Origin: Exiguobacterium sp. BMC-KP
GTDB taxonomy: Bacteria > Bacillota > Bacilli > Exiguobacteriales > Exiguobacteriaceae
Assembly: GCF_001275385.1 (NCBI RefSeq)
Contig: NZ_LGIW01000013.1
Span: 62,001-126,000, forward strand
Direction: 5' to 3'
Length of the DNA: 64,000 nucleotides
Shown: in pieces, positions 42,774 through 51,347 of the stretch
Position numbering within the stretch: the first letter of the stretch is position 1
Layout of the letters: each line of letters opens with the position of its first letter
Notes under the pieces: model-generated
What the model was told of the DNA's origin: nothing
Database searches by the model: none
The model's input: the letters and a program-made list of their open reading frames with translations, nothing else
Translations under genes and position numbers: made by a program

Positions 42774-43520
42774 TCAATCTTTTGCAATCTGTTTCTCTTT
42801 CAAGAAATCGCGGAGATACGTCCGTTTCGGTTCGTGCATCGAGGCAGCCATCTGTTTGACCCACCCTTCTGTCCGTTGACCACCAGTCCGTTCTCCGTAA
42901 TACGATGACGTCGACTCTTCATATTGAGTCAGTAGTTCACGCATCGTATCGTCATCAGTATACGTATTCCGGTGGAAGACCGCATCCATCGGAAGGCGGG
43001 GTTTTTTACCGGGTTGTTGATCCGGAAGACCAACGGCAACTCCAAACAATGGTACGACATGGTCCGGAAGATGTAGCAATTCGCTGACGCGACGGGCATC
43101 ATTTCGCAGGGAACCGATATAGACCGTTCCGTATCCGAGTGACTCAGCAGCTACGACTAAGTTCTGGGCTGCTAGTCCGGCATCGACAGCACCGACAACA
43201 AGTGCCTCTGTTGTCTCGATCGTCCGACTTACGTCGCCTCCTGCTAGTTCTGCCGCCAACGTATGTTTATGATAATCCATACAAAAGACGAAGAAATAAC
43301 TATTCTCTGCAACGTATTGTTGACCACTTGCGACATCGACCAGCTGCCGCTTTAATTCCTCATCTTCGACACCGATGATCGCGTACGCTTGTTGGTAAGA
43401 AGACGTCGAGGCAGCTTGCGCGGCCTGGATCAGTGTTTCAATCGTCTTTTCATCTAATTGATGATCTTTAAATTTCCGGATTGACCGATGGTTTAGTAAA
43501 TGTTGAATCGTTTCATTCAT
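42774..43520 (-). CDS. NfrA/NfsA-type NADPH-dependent flavin nitroreductase
   Basis: 248 residues. FMN-binding nitroreductase fold with HRSIRKFKD (residues 11-19), AASTSSYQQAYAIIGV, a GLAAQNLVVAAESLGYGTVYIGSLRN block and the C-terminal dimer arm. Resembles the NfrA1/NfsA oxidoreductases that reduce flavin, nitro compounds or disulfides with NADPH. AAGGGGA precedes the ATG. The LCP gene follows closely and may be co-transcribed, though the link is not obviously functional. Confidence 0.9.
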   Translation of the reverse strand: MNETIQHLLNHRSIRKFKDHQLDEKTIETLIQAAQAASTSSYQQAYAIIGVEDEELKRQLVDVASGQQYVAENSYFFVFCMDYHKHTLAAELAGGDVSRTIETTEALVVGAVDAGLAAQNLVVAAESLGYGTVYIGSLRNDARRVSELLHLPDHVVPLFGVAVGLPDQQPGKKPRLPMDAVFHRNTYTDDDTMRELLTQYEESTSSYYGERTGGQRTEGWVKQMAASMHEPKRTYLRDFLKEKQIAKD

Positions 43521-43664
43521 GAGTAATCGTCCCCTTCTGTAAGTAGCTTTCTTATTTAAGATAGTCGTCTCTGACTAAAAAGCGCAAATGAAGAGGTTCG
43601 GTTTATGAAAAAAGCGGGAAATGAATAGTGTCGTGCTGTGCTTTTTTTGCGAAGGAGGGCGATC

Positions 43665-44576
43665 ATGAGAATACGGAAACTACGGCTCTTACTGGAACAG
43701 TATGGCGATACGACCCTTCGCGATATCATCGTCGAAATCTATCGTCAACTCCCGAGACAAGTCATCGAAGAAAAAGAGTTTGATGCCATGTTGACACAGT
43801 TCATGAAGTACAAAGATTTGCAAAAAGAACAAGAACAACCAACTGTCGAACAGACGATTGCTCAGACGGAACGGTTCGTTCAATTAGCATACGACTTACA
43901 GTACCTTGAGCCAAATCCGATCGTACCACTTCGCGAACAAAAGAATTGGTATATCACCGCGAAGCGCCTGCTCAAGCATTTACGCCACTATGCCCATCGA
44001 AAAAATGGAACTCGGATTGCTTTTGAAGAATTTTTCTTTCTTCTTTCGTCAGCTGCCGGGGAAGAACCTTTATTTTTAAGTAATGATCCCTTTCGATTAT
44101 TAAAAGTCTCGCAAGTCGACTTCTTTAAAGAATTGGTCGGCTATTATAAAAATGATAGTCATGGTGTCGAGTGGATGGATCGTGCCCTCTACACGGCTTT
44201 GAAAGTACCGATGGACGTTGATACGGAGCGAAGTGATCTCCTGCTTGCTGTACTTGCACACTGCGAGACAGCAGAACACCAAGAAGCGTATATCAACTGC
44301 CTGAATACGCATGCGAAAAAACTACAATCACATGTTCGGATCGATGCAGATGCTTTGTCCACCTATCAAGAAATTCGCTTCGCGGAACTGCATGCCCTGA
44401 TCTCACTACGAGCGTTAGAACGAGCAGAAACGATGCTTTTCACAGAGTATATTCCATACTTTTCACATCGTTCGACTCCTTTTCGCTATTATCTCGATTT
44501 ACTCGAGCGTGCTGGACTCGAACAAGAGCATGAACGAATGGCACGTGTCGGTCGAAAAAAGCGAATTCATTTCTAG
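43665..44576 (+). CDS. Hypothetical protein, 303 residues
   Basis: Start chosen at ATG 43665, six bases after AAGGAGG. The protein is soluble, mostly helical and strongly charged. Residues 1-75 look like coiled coil (QKEQEQPTVEQTIAQTE); the rest shows TPR-like helix pairs (HLRHYAHRKNG, LLAVLAHCETAEHQEAYINCLNTHAKKL, HALISLRALERAETML). No catalytic motif or membrane segment. I do not recognise the family; a repeat-based binding role is only a guess. A terminator follows. Confidence 0.75.
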   Translation: MRIRKLRLLLEQYGDTTLRDIIVEIYRQLPRQVIEEKEFDAMLTQFMKYKDLQKEQEQPTVEQTIAQTERFVQLAYDLQYLEPNPIVPLREQKNWYITAKRLLKHLRHYAHRKNGTRIAFEEFFFLLSSAAGEEPLFLSNDPFRLLKVSQVDFFKELVGYYKNDSHGVEWMDRALYTALKVPMDVDTERSDLLLAVLAHCETAEHQEAYINCLNTHAKKLQSHVRIDADALSTYQEIRFAELHALISLRALERAETMLFTEYIPYFSHRSTPFRYYLDLLERAGLEQEHERMARVGRKKRIHF

Positions 44577-44610
44577 GAACATTCTCTTCCTAGTCATATG
44601 TGACGGACAA

Positions 44611-44647
44611 AAAAAGTAAGTGACGATGTACTCGCCACTTACTTTTT
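44611..44647. terminator. Terminator between 303-residue and 87-residue genes
   Basis: AAAAAGTAAGTG and CACTTACTTTTT form a 12-bp stem with a 13-base loop between the convergent genes. Confidence 0.88.
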
Positions 44648-44679
44648 GTTGATTTCTAATAGTCTAGGGCAGATTCATC

Positions 44680-44943
44680 TCAATCAGAAGCATTGACGAT
44701 TCCAAGCCCAACCGTCGCCAGTAAAGCGATACAAGCAAATAAAAACGCCATATCGTTCGGTGAATCGAATCCTTCATAGATCGGTTCTTTTCGATCAACG
44801 ATGATATGATCTTTTGTTCCATAATTGCCATATGTCGTTGATGTACTTGTAACTGATTCATCGTAATCTTTAGCTTCTCCTACTATTGTGTTTGCGCTGA
44901 TAAAAAAAAATAATAAGCCAATCACAACCCAAATATACTTCAT
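44680..44943 (-). CDS. Small membrane protein, 87 residues
   Basis: Start ATG 44943 with GAGG ten bases upstream; the in-frame TTG at 44949 is too close to it. An N-terminal signal-like hydrophobic segment (about 3-20) is followed by a polar stretch with SVTSTSTTYGNYG, and a C-terminal helix (about 66-83). The layout puts a serine/threonine-rich loop of about 45 residues outside the cell. I do not recognise a family. It borders the AT-rich segment 44944-45073. Confidence 0.65.
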   Translation of the reverse strand: MKYIWVVIGLLFFFISANTIVGEAKDYDESVTSTSTTYGNYGTKDHIIVDRKEPIYEGFDSPNDMAFLFACIALLATVGLGIVNASD

Positions 44944-45073
44944 ATTCAACTAACCTCATTTTCTTAAATAATCCATCTACTTTTCATTTTAAAAATAATA
45001 TATATTTACCTTTAATTTACTGTAAAATAATAGTTATAAAGACCATTTCATTTATCTAGAGGAGGAATATGAT

Positions 45074-45913
45074 TTGTTCATTGTACCTTATAGTCAATTA
45101 TCGTGTAGGCAAAAGCGATACGTTCATCAACTTCTACAACATAACCAGTGGCCACAAAATACTTTTCTTTTTCAACCACTCGAAGATCACCAATTTGTTT
45201 ATCTTAAAAACGATCACGTCTATGCTACGCTTAGTTATCATATTACAAATGACATGGTTTGTCTGATGAATGGTGCCTACTCAAATATCTCCGCATTTTA
45301 TCATCTTGCAAAATATTTACATGAGTATCTTATTTATCAGGGTGCTAAACAAATTAAAGTACAAATCGTTCCGCCTCAAGATGGCGCATTATCATCCATT
45401 TGGAAAGCACTTGGCTACATTCTCTCTTCTGAACAATTTCGATTAATCGGAATTTCAAATGATCGCGTTGCTACGCTGCGTTTTCAACCTATACATGCCC
45501 GTAATCAAGAACAGTATCTTACACTTCGTAACACTTCCATTAAAGGATGTGAGTATCTTTTTCCTTACCATTCTGAACATCTAGAACAATGGGTACATTC
45601 GAATACGATACCTTATTTGGTTTATGATCAACAATTAGTAATTGGTACACTTCTCTTTCAAAAACACGGTCGTTCGATTCGTCTTCTTGAAATTACTTGC
45701 TTGCCTGAATTGAGATATCAAGGATACGGTCGGCGGATTCTTGATACCTTTCAAGCTAAACTATTTAAAATAAATATCAAAACATTCGAAACACTGTTCT
45801 TTTCTACAAACTTAGACGTGTTGAGGCTCTATCAAAGAAGTACATTTTGTGATATTCAACTTTTTTCTCACTGGCATACATTTCAAGTTACAACTAATTC
45901 GTTAACGACATAA
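45074..45913 (+). CDS. GNAT-family N-acetyltransferase
   Basis: 279 residues from a TTG start with GAGGAGG eight bases upstream; the ATG at 45069 opens an unrelated frame. The C-terminal half has the acetyl-CoA motif LRYQGYGRRILDTFQ and a LLEITCLPE strand before it. The N-terminal half (to about 135) may be a second, degenerate GNAT unit. Base composition is more AT-rich than that of the neighbours. The last 12 bases overlap the convergent gene. The substrate is unknown. Confidence 0.75.
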   Translation: MFIVPYSQLSCRQKRYVHQLLQHNQWPQNTFLFQPLEDHQFVYLKNDHVYATLSYHITNDMVCLMNGAYSNISAFYHLAKYLHEYLIYQGAKQIKVQIVPPQDGALSSIWKALGYILSSEQFRLIGISNDRVATLRFQPIHARNQEQYLTLRNTSIKGCEYLFPYHSEHLEQWVHSNTIPYLVYDQQLVIGTLLFQKHGRSIRLLEITCLPELRYQGYGRRILDTFQAKLFKINIKTFETLFFSTNLDVLRLYQRSTFCDIQLFSHWHTFQVTTNSLTT

Positions 45914-46837
45914 TCGCTTAATCACTTCATCATATTCAGATAAGACGTATTCAGCATCGATTCGGTTGAAATCTACTCCACCTTGATCACGAAGCAATAA
46001 CCCCATTTCATATAATTGCTCGATATAAGTATGTCCCTGTTTTAAAGCAAGTCCAGGGTGATAGTTATGAAAGGCGAGCAATGCATCCTCATTCACTTCA
46101 GAAGCAATAGATTCCTGCATTATACGATTTAATAAAGAGGGAAATAGCGTTGTTTGCCGGCCAATTAACGCATAGAACGGAAAGTAGTGTTTAGCGTAGA
46201 TAAATGTCGGAAGATAAGCATCCATCTCAATTATCTTAAATAACAACGGTGAAGCAGGGCGTTGTAATCGTTCTGAAAGCCCAACGGTCGCCTTGCATTC
46301 GCACAGCTGATCAAGCACTCGAATCGTCAACTCTTCTTCGATATCGAGTAATAAGACGAGGTCAAGTAGATTTAATTCATGCGTCTCCATGAATTGATCA
46401 CTGCGTTGAAGTTGTATCGTATAGGTGAAATCTAACTCTTCAGCAACAAGTGCCCATAACTCTTCGTGGCGCGCTGCATATAGACCTACCGGAAAGTGAA
46501 GAGGTTGCCTGACGATGGAGCGATGCCCTTCGAGTGTATAGACTTGATTGACGTCAAGACCGTATGCTAGTAGCATCTCGAGTAATTGGTGACGATTTTG
46601 ACAAGTAACGAGCGTTTGGAAAAGACGATCAACTTCGACGAGTGGTTGTTTCATCTCAAGCGCTAATTGTAAATGAGCAGGCGAATCTAGCTCTAATGAT
46701 CGTTTAATAAACTGTAAAGCTTGTTGTTCCACAACATTCAATTGGGCAACATGTATTCGAAATGCTTCGACATCAAGTTCCCTGAAGGCTTGTAGTGCCG
46801 GTACAATTGATTGGTTTTTCGTAAAGGGTTTCCACAT
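45902..46837 (-). CDS. Hypothetical protein, 311 residues
   Basis: GAGGAGG precedes the ATG. All-helical, acidic and soluble, without membrane segments. Repeating helix pairs (LQLALEMKQPLVEVDRLFQTL, LLEMLLAYGLDVNQVYTLEG, TIRVLDQLCECKATVGL) look like ankyrin- or HEAT-type repeats, with LLxYGLDVNQ very similar to an ankyrin unit. No family was recognised. It is convergent with the GNAT gene and overlaps it by 12 bases. Confidence 0.72.
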   Translation of the reverse strand: MWKPFTKNQSIVPALQAFRELDVEAFRIHVAQLNVVEQQALQFIKRSLELDSPAHLQLALEMKQPLVEVDRLFQTLVTCQNRHQLLEMLLAYGLDVNQVYTLEGHRSIVRQPLHFPVGLYAARHEELWALVAEELDFTYTIQLQRSDQFMETHELNLLDLVLLLDIEEELTIRVLDQLCECKATVGLSERLQRPASPLLFKIIEMDAYLPTFIYAKHYFPFYALIGRQTTLFPSLLNRIMQESIASEVNEDALLAFHNYHPGLALKQGHTYIEQLYEMGLLLRDQGGVDFNRIDAEYVLSEYDEVIKRLCR

Positions 46838-46904
46838 GATTCCCTCGACCTCCTCATTTCAGTATCTCTTCGTAGTGTACGCAATATCCTACCGTCTTGA
46901 AAGC

Positions 46905-46951
46905 AAAAAATGGAGGATCTTCCGTCGTTTCAGGAAGATCCTCCATTTTTT
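46905..46951. terminator. Strong terminator at the DUF3139-like gene
   Basis: AAAAAATGGAGGATCTTCC and its exact complement form a 19-bp stem with a nine-base loop. It terminates the gene at 46950 and can act in both directions. Confidence 0.9.
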
Positions 46952-47309
46952 ATTTTTTACCGACTTTTAGAGAAGCGTTTCGAAAGACGGCATCTTGTTT
47001 CCCTGTCTTTTCAACACTTGTTCCGACAGACCCATGATATTCGATTTCATCTTTTGGTTGAATGAATTCATATGTGATGGCTGGCTCGCCGCGAAGGCGA
47101 ACGTGAATGATTTGTCGATGTTGCAAAGAAAAGGATGCGCGCACTTCAAGAAAGGAGGAAGCCGATAAATCATGTTGCCGCTCTAGAATCTTCATTATTT
47201 CTTGTTCGGAATCACGGTAGTTTCCTTGCAGTTGGGCATACGAAATGCCGACCCCTAAAGACAAGATACCGATTAAACTAAGAGCGCAAATGACCAGCAC
47301 TTTCTTCAT
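46950..47309 (-). CDS. DUF3139-like exported hypothetical protein
   Basis: 119 residues. A signal-like hydrophobic segment (about 4-24) is followed by a small soluble domain of helix then strands (IMKILERQHDLSA, VRASFSLQHRQIIHVRLRGEPAITYEF). This resembles DUF3139, a group of short membrane-tethered proteins of unknown role. GGAGG lies before the ATG. The stop codon lies within the terminator stem. Confidence 0.65.
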   Translation of the reverse strand: MKKVLVICALSLIGILSLGVGISYAQLQGNYRDSEQEIMKILERQHDLSASSFLEVRASFSLQHRQIIHVRLRGEPAITYEFIQPKDEIEYHGSVGTSVEKTGKQDAVFRNASLKVGKK

Positions 47310-47383
47310 GACTGATCCACCTCCGAGAAAAGTTCATTCTACTTATTCATCGGCTCATTCAACGACGACGTGAAGTCTTTTTT

Positions 47384-47824
47384 TTAATCCTTTACGTGAA
47401 ACTGCATATCCACATGAGGAATATCATCTTCTAAATAAGGTTCGGATACAGTTCGGAAACCAAACGATCCGTAAAACCCTTCTAAGTGTGCTTGTGCTTG
47501 TAAGTAGATCGCAGATTCTGCTTGTAAATGAATCATTGCTCGTTGCATCATTTGTCTTGCCAATCCAACAGACCGATGAGAACGATGAACGGCTACCCGT
47601 CCAATCGCCGTTCCTTTTTTCGAATGCTCATACATCCGAAGGCATCCTACAATTCGATCACTCTCGTCGCGTACAATCAGATGCGTTGCCTGTTGATCTT
47701 GATCATCTAATTCCGGATAAGCGCAGTTCTGCTCGACGACAAAGATATCCGTTCGTAGTTTCAAGAGTGCATACAATGTATCTGGTGTCATGTGATGAAA
47801 AGACTCGAACGTAAATTCGTACAT
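47384..47824 (-). CDS. GNAT-family acetyltransferase, ElaA-like
   Basis: 146 residues. The ElaA-type start LYALLKLRTDIFVVEQNCAYPELDDQD is followed by the acetyl-CoA loop RVAVHRSHRSVGLARQMMQRA and a GFYGSFGF motif. It probably acetylates a small molecule or protein N-terminus. GAGGAG precedes the ATG. It lies 15 bases behind another acetyltransferase gene on the same strand, so the two are likely co-transcribed. Confidence 0.88.
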   Translation of the reverse strand: MYEFTFESFHHMTPDTLYALLKLRTDIFVVEQNCAYPELDDQDQQATHLIVRDESDRIVGCLRMYEHSKKGTAIGRVAVHRSHRSVGLARQMMQRAMIHLQAESAIYLQAQAHLEGFYGSFGFRTVSEPYLEDDIPHVDMQFHVKD

Positions 47825-47839
47825 AAAAACTCTCCTCTT

Positions 47840-48355
47840 TTAGTGACGATAAAGTCGCGATAATTGTCCTGCATAGATAGTGACAGGTATATCTCTAAAA
47901 ATCGTATCTTTTTCCCAATTCAACCCATTCGCTCGTGCGACATTTTGGGAAGCATGATTATCAGGATGAATGATGGAGATGATCCGATCATGCCCTCGAT
48001 TGAATGCCTCCAGCATTAAGTGCTTTGCCGCTTCACGACCATAACCGACTTTCCAATGCTTTGGTTCGAGCCAATAACCGACTTCTAATTCTTCAATTCC
48101 ATCGACTTCTTGGATGAGTAAACCTGCGAAACCAATCGGCTCGTTCGTTTCCTTTTTAAATAACAGCAAAAATCCAGTTTGTCGTTCGTCCGAATAGCGC
48201 TCTAATTGCCGCTCAAACCATTCTCTTGCTTCTTCTTCGCTTAAGGCAACACCACCGTTGATATAGCGCATGACGCGCTCATTTTGGACAAGCGACTTAT
48301 AAAAATCGAAATCTGCTTCTTCGAATGGTCGCATCCATAAACGTTCACTTTCCAT
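47840..48355 (-). CDS. GNAT-family acetyltransferase, RimJ/RimL-like
   Basis: 171 residues from ATG 48355 (AAAGGAGG eight bases upstream; the TTG at 48358 is less well placed). ERLWMRPFEEADFDFY, GYWLEPKHWKVGYGREAAKHLMLEAF and IIHPDNHASQNVARANGL are the typical acceptor and CoA-binding blocks of the RimJ/RimL group. Possible targets are ribosomal proteins or antibiotics. It forms a pair with the ElaA-like gene. Confidence 0.88.
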   Translation of the reverse strand: MESERLWMRPFEEADFDFYKSLVQNERVMRYINGGVALSEEEAREWFERQLERYSDERQTGFLLLFKKETNEPIGFAGLLIQEVDGIEELEVGYWLEPKHWKVGYGREAAKHLMLEAFNRGHDRIISIIHPDNHASQNVARANGLNWEKDTIFRDIPVTIYAGQLSRLYRH

Positions 48356-48603
48356 CAAAATCGCCTCCTTTTATACTTCTCTTTTCCCGAGTTCTTTTCG
48401 CTTCATTCCTCTTCATGACAATGCTCTACGTATGACATTTTTCATTACTAATCGATGACATTCACTCTCTACTGCTTGCAATTCCCGGCATAAGTCGGTA
48501 TTTTGGGAACAGTATGTTGAACAATGACTACACGATTAATGTTAAAATATATTTTGAGCGCATGAGCGCTGGATAGGAATTCACGAAAAGGACTGAGACC
48601 ATA

Positions 48604-49515
48604 ATGACTGAACAAGTAATGACGGGACTATATGAAGGAATTTCAAAAGAGTCCGTACTAATTAATGAGCCTTTGAAAAATCATACGTATACAAAAATGG
48701 GGGGAATCGCAGATTTATTTATCATTCCGACCTCTTATGAAGAAACGGCTTTTGTCGTCCGATATGCTTACGAACAAGATATTCCATTGACGTTGCTTGG
48801 AAATGGATCGAATCTTGTCGTCCGTGATGGCGGTATTCGTGGTATTGTCCTCTCTTTCGAGAAGTTAACTGACATCTCGGTCGAAGGACATGAACTCGTC
48901 GCTCAAAGTGGCGCAGCAATCATCGAAGCTTCTCGTGTGGCTTACGCACACCAACTCAGCGGGCTCGAATTCGCCTGCGGGATTCCAGGAACGATTGGTG
49001 GCGCCTTGATCATGAATGCAGGCGCATATGGCGGTGAAGTCAAAGACTGCTTGCATAGTGCGACTGTTTTGACACGACAAGGCGAACTGCTAAATATTTC
49101 GCATGATGAACTCGAACTGGGTTACCGGACGAGTTGCTTCTCAAAGAAAGAATACATCATCCTCGAAGGTCGATTTGCTTTAACAGAAGGTGACCCAGCA
49201 CTAATCAAGGAAGTCATGGATGATTTAACGCATAAGCGGGAAACAAAACAACCACTCGAGTATCCTTCTTGTGGTAGTGTCTTTAAACGTCCCGAAGGCT
49301 ATTTTGCAGGTAAATTGATTCAAGATAGTAACTTACAGGGAACGCGCATCGGTGGTGCTGAAGTCTCAAAGAAACACGCTGGTTTTATCGTCAACGTCGA
49401 GAATGCATCAGCATCCGACTATATCGCGCTCATTCGTCATGTACAAGAAACCGTTCAAGAAAAATTCGGTATTTTACTTGAGACAGAAGTAAAAATCATC
49501 GGTGAAGAAGCGTAA
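48604..49515 (+). CDS. murB: UDP-N-acetylenolpyruvoylglucosamine reductase
   Basis: 303 residues. NADPH/FAD-dependent step that turns the enolpyruvyl product of MurA into UDP-MurNAc for peptidoglycan. FAD-binding [17 protein letters not shown] and [27 protein letters not shown] are MurB hallmarks. The second domain contains [13 protein letters not shown] with the catalytic serine and the C-terminal glutamate region ([10 protein letters not shown]). Monocistronic, with its own terminator, apart from other mur genes. Confidence 0.95.
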   Translation: MTEQVMTGLYEGISKESVLINEPLKNHTYTKMGGIADLFIIPTSYEETAFVVRYAYEQDIPLTLLGNGSNLVVRDGGIRGIVLSFEKLTDISVEGHELVAQSGAAIIEASRVAYAHQLSGLEFACGIPGTIGGALIMNAGAYGGEVKDCLHSATVLTRQGELLNISHDELELGYRTSCFSKKEYIILEGRFALTEGDPALIKEVMDDLTHKRETKQPLEYPSCGSVFKRPEGYFAGKLIQDSNLQGTRIGGAEVSKKHAGFIVNVENASASDYIALIRHVQETVQEKFGILLETEVKIIGEEA

Positions 49516-49528
49516 TCAATAATCTTAT

Positions 49529-49565
49529 ACAAAAGGTGAGTTCCGTATTCGGACTCACCTTTTGT
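49529..49565. terminator. Terminator between murB and the aminopeptidase
   Basis: ACAAAAGGTGAGTTCCG and CGGACTCACCTTTTGT pair with one bulge; the loop is four bases. It serves both convergent genes. Confidence 0.85.
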
Positions 49566-49569
49566 TCGT

Positions 49570-50793
49570 TTAGATTGACCAGCTTCCGTCACGCATGACG
49601 GATTCACGCGTGCCGTCTGCAAGTTCTCCTTCGATCGATAGCTCTGCTGATCCAATCATGAAGTCAACATGAGTCATCGAATCGTTTGCTCCTTGTGCTT
49701 CTAGTTCTTCCGCTGAAAGGCTTGGACCATTTTCGAGACACGTCGAGTACGCCCGACCAATTGCCAAGTGGCATGACGCATTTTCATCAAACAGTGTATT
49801 GTAGAATAAAATACCCGAGTCTGAAATTGGCGAACGGTGTGGTACGAGCGCAACCTCTCCTAAGTAACGGGCGCCTTCATCAAGTGAAATCAAATCATCA
49901 AGTGCTTCTTGTCCTTGTTTTGCTTCTGCTTTGACGATTTTTCCATCTTCGAACCAAAGCGTAAACTCGTCAATCAAGTTCCCGCTGTAACTGAGTGGTT
50001 TGGTACTAGAGACGTAACCATTGACGCCTGTCTTTTTCGGTAACGTGAACACTTCTTCTGTCGGTAAATTCGCGATGAAATCCACACCATCTGCATTCGG
50101 ACCACCGCCACCTAACCAGACATGTCGTTCTGGTAATTCGATCGATAGTTCTGTCCCTGGAGCTGTGTAGTGTAATGTTTTGTATTTCTTCTCTGTCAGG
50201 AATTTTGCTTTTGAACGTAGATTATGATCATGATCTGCCCATGCAGCAACTGGATCTGCTTGATCGGCACGTGTTGCCTTTAAAATAGCTGCCCACAGTT
50301 CATCGACCGGCTTCTCTGAGTCAGGGAACACTTTTTTCGCCCAGCTTTCAGATGGTGCCGCTACGACGCACCAGCTTACATTGTCACTCATGACGAACTT
50401 CCGCCAATTAGCAAGAGCAACACCTGCCGCTTTATTCGCACGTGTGATTCGACTCGAATCAACGCCATTCAATAAATCTGGATCTTCACTAACGACTGAT
50501 AAGAATGCTGTCTTTTCTTCTGCCAGTTGATCATAACGTGCCTTTAACCAATCCGGGAACGTATCAAACGACTCTTCTGGTGCATTGAAATAACGAATTT
50601 TCGTCATCTCATCATCAGACCATTGTACATATACTTGCGTAGCACCTACTTCGTAGGCGACACGCGTGATTTCACGGACAAGTGGCAAATTCTCGATTCC
50701 GGCTCGTACCTCGAGTTGTTGTCCTGGTTGTAAATTAATTCCTGTACGTACTGCTAAAGACGCGTACTGTTGTAATTCTGCTTGTGTCGGCAT
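49570..50793 (-). CDS. ampS: M29-family metallo-aminopeptidase
   Basis: 407 residues, the normal length of thermophilic-type M29 aminopeptidases such as AmpS/PepS. The N-terminal ALxxRTGINLQPGQQL start and the C-terminal metal site region (conserved Glu in EEVFT and GEVALVPHRSPI, His in NASCHLAIG and DSMTHVDFMIG) fit the family. It removes N-terminal amino acids from peptides in the cytoplasm. AGGGGA precedes the ATG. It stands alone. Confidence 0.93.
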   Translation of the reverse strand: MPTQAELQQYASLAVRTGINLQPGQQLEVRAGIENLPLVREITRVAYEVGATQVYVQWSDDEMTKIRYFNAPEESFDTFPDWLKARYDQLAEEKTAFLSVVSEDPDLLNGVDSSRITRANKAAGVALANWRKFVMSDNVSWCVVAAPSESWAKKVFPDSEKPVDELWAAILKATRADQADPVAAWADHDHNLRSKAKFLTEKKYKTLHYTAPGTELSIELPERHVWLGGGGPNADGVDFIANLPTEEVFTLPKKTGVNGYVSSTKPLSYSGNLIDEFTLWFEDGKIVKAEAKQGQEALDDLISLDEGARYLGEVALVPHRSPISDSGILFYNTLFDENASCHLAIGRAYSTCLENGPSLSAEELEAQGANDSMTHVDFMIGSAELSIEGELADGTRESVMRDGSWSI

Positions 50794-50891
50794 TATGTAA
50801 TCCCCTTTCTTGTATCTTTATTTTCACGAAATAGTTGCAATTTTGCAAGAAATAAGGCGAAACTAGAAGGAGAATAGAAGGAGGCATCACC

Positions 50892-51311
50892 ATGGAATTC
50901 ACACCCGGAGATTTTAAATCGGCTTATACGTATTTTCATCGACAGGCACTCGACCTCGTCGGTGATGAAAAAGCACAACAAGAACTGTTAGTTCGAGCAG
51001 AAATCGGACTTGCCCACTTGACGCAAGATATTGCGTCTACAGAAAGCTCGGATATCGAACGCGAGGCAGAGCTCGTTCTCTATTTCCAATTAAAACAATT
51101 GCTTGAAATGCTTCGTGCTCTGTACCAGAAAAAATTCGAAATGCATACGGAGCAGGAACAATTGTTGTTGACGGCTGTTCTGTACTTCACGTCTCCTGTT
51201 GACGCCTTACCGGACGATAACGTCCTCGGGCTCTTCGATGACGCACAAATCGTCGAAACGATTTATGAAGAACTGGCTGCAGATGTCGATCGCTTTCAAC
51301 ATATGGAATAA
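50892..51311 (+). CDS. DUF1232 (YkvA-like) protein
   Basis: 139 residues. The C-terminal third holds LLTAVLYFTSPVDALPDDNVLGLFDDAQIV, the DUF1232 core (hydrophobic hairpin with P-x-D-x-x-PD and a closing DD). The N-terminal 90 residues are helical and acidic. In relatives the core is a membrane hairpin of unknown function. AAGGAGG is seven bases before the ATG. It is followed by a strong terminator shared with focA. Confidence 0.8.
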   Translation: MEFTPGDFKSAYTYFHRQALDLVGDEKAQQELLVRAEIGLAHLTQDIASTESSDIEREAELVLYFQLKQLLEMLRALYQKKFEMHTEQEQLLLTAVLYFTSPVDALPDDNVLGLFDDAQIVETIYEELAADVDRFQHME

Positions 51312-51314
51312 ACG

Positions 51315-51345
51315 AAAAAAGCAGCTGTCGCGACAGCTGCTTTTT
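51315..51345. terminator. Terminator between the DUF1232 gene and focA
   Basis: AAAAAGCAGCTGTCGCGACAGCTGCTTTTT is an almost uninterrupted palindrome, giving a long stem with a minimal loop. Confidence 0.88.
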
Positions 51346-51347
51346 GA

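Noticed and set aside
45069-45266. Short frame from ATG 45069
   Set aside because: Shares the ribosome binding site of the acetyltransferase but covers only part of it in another frame; the TTG at 45074 opens the frame with the GNAT motifs.
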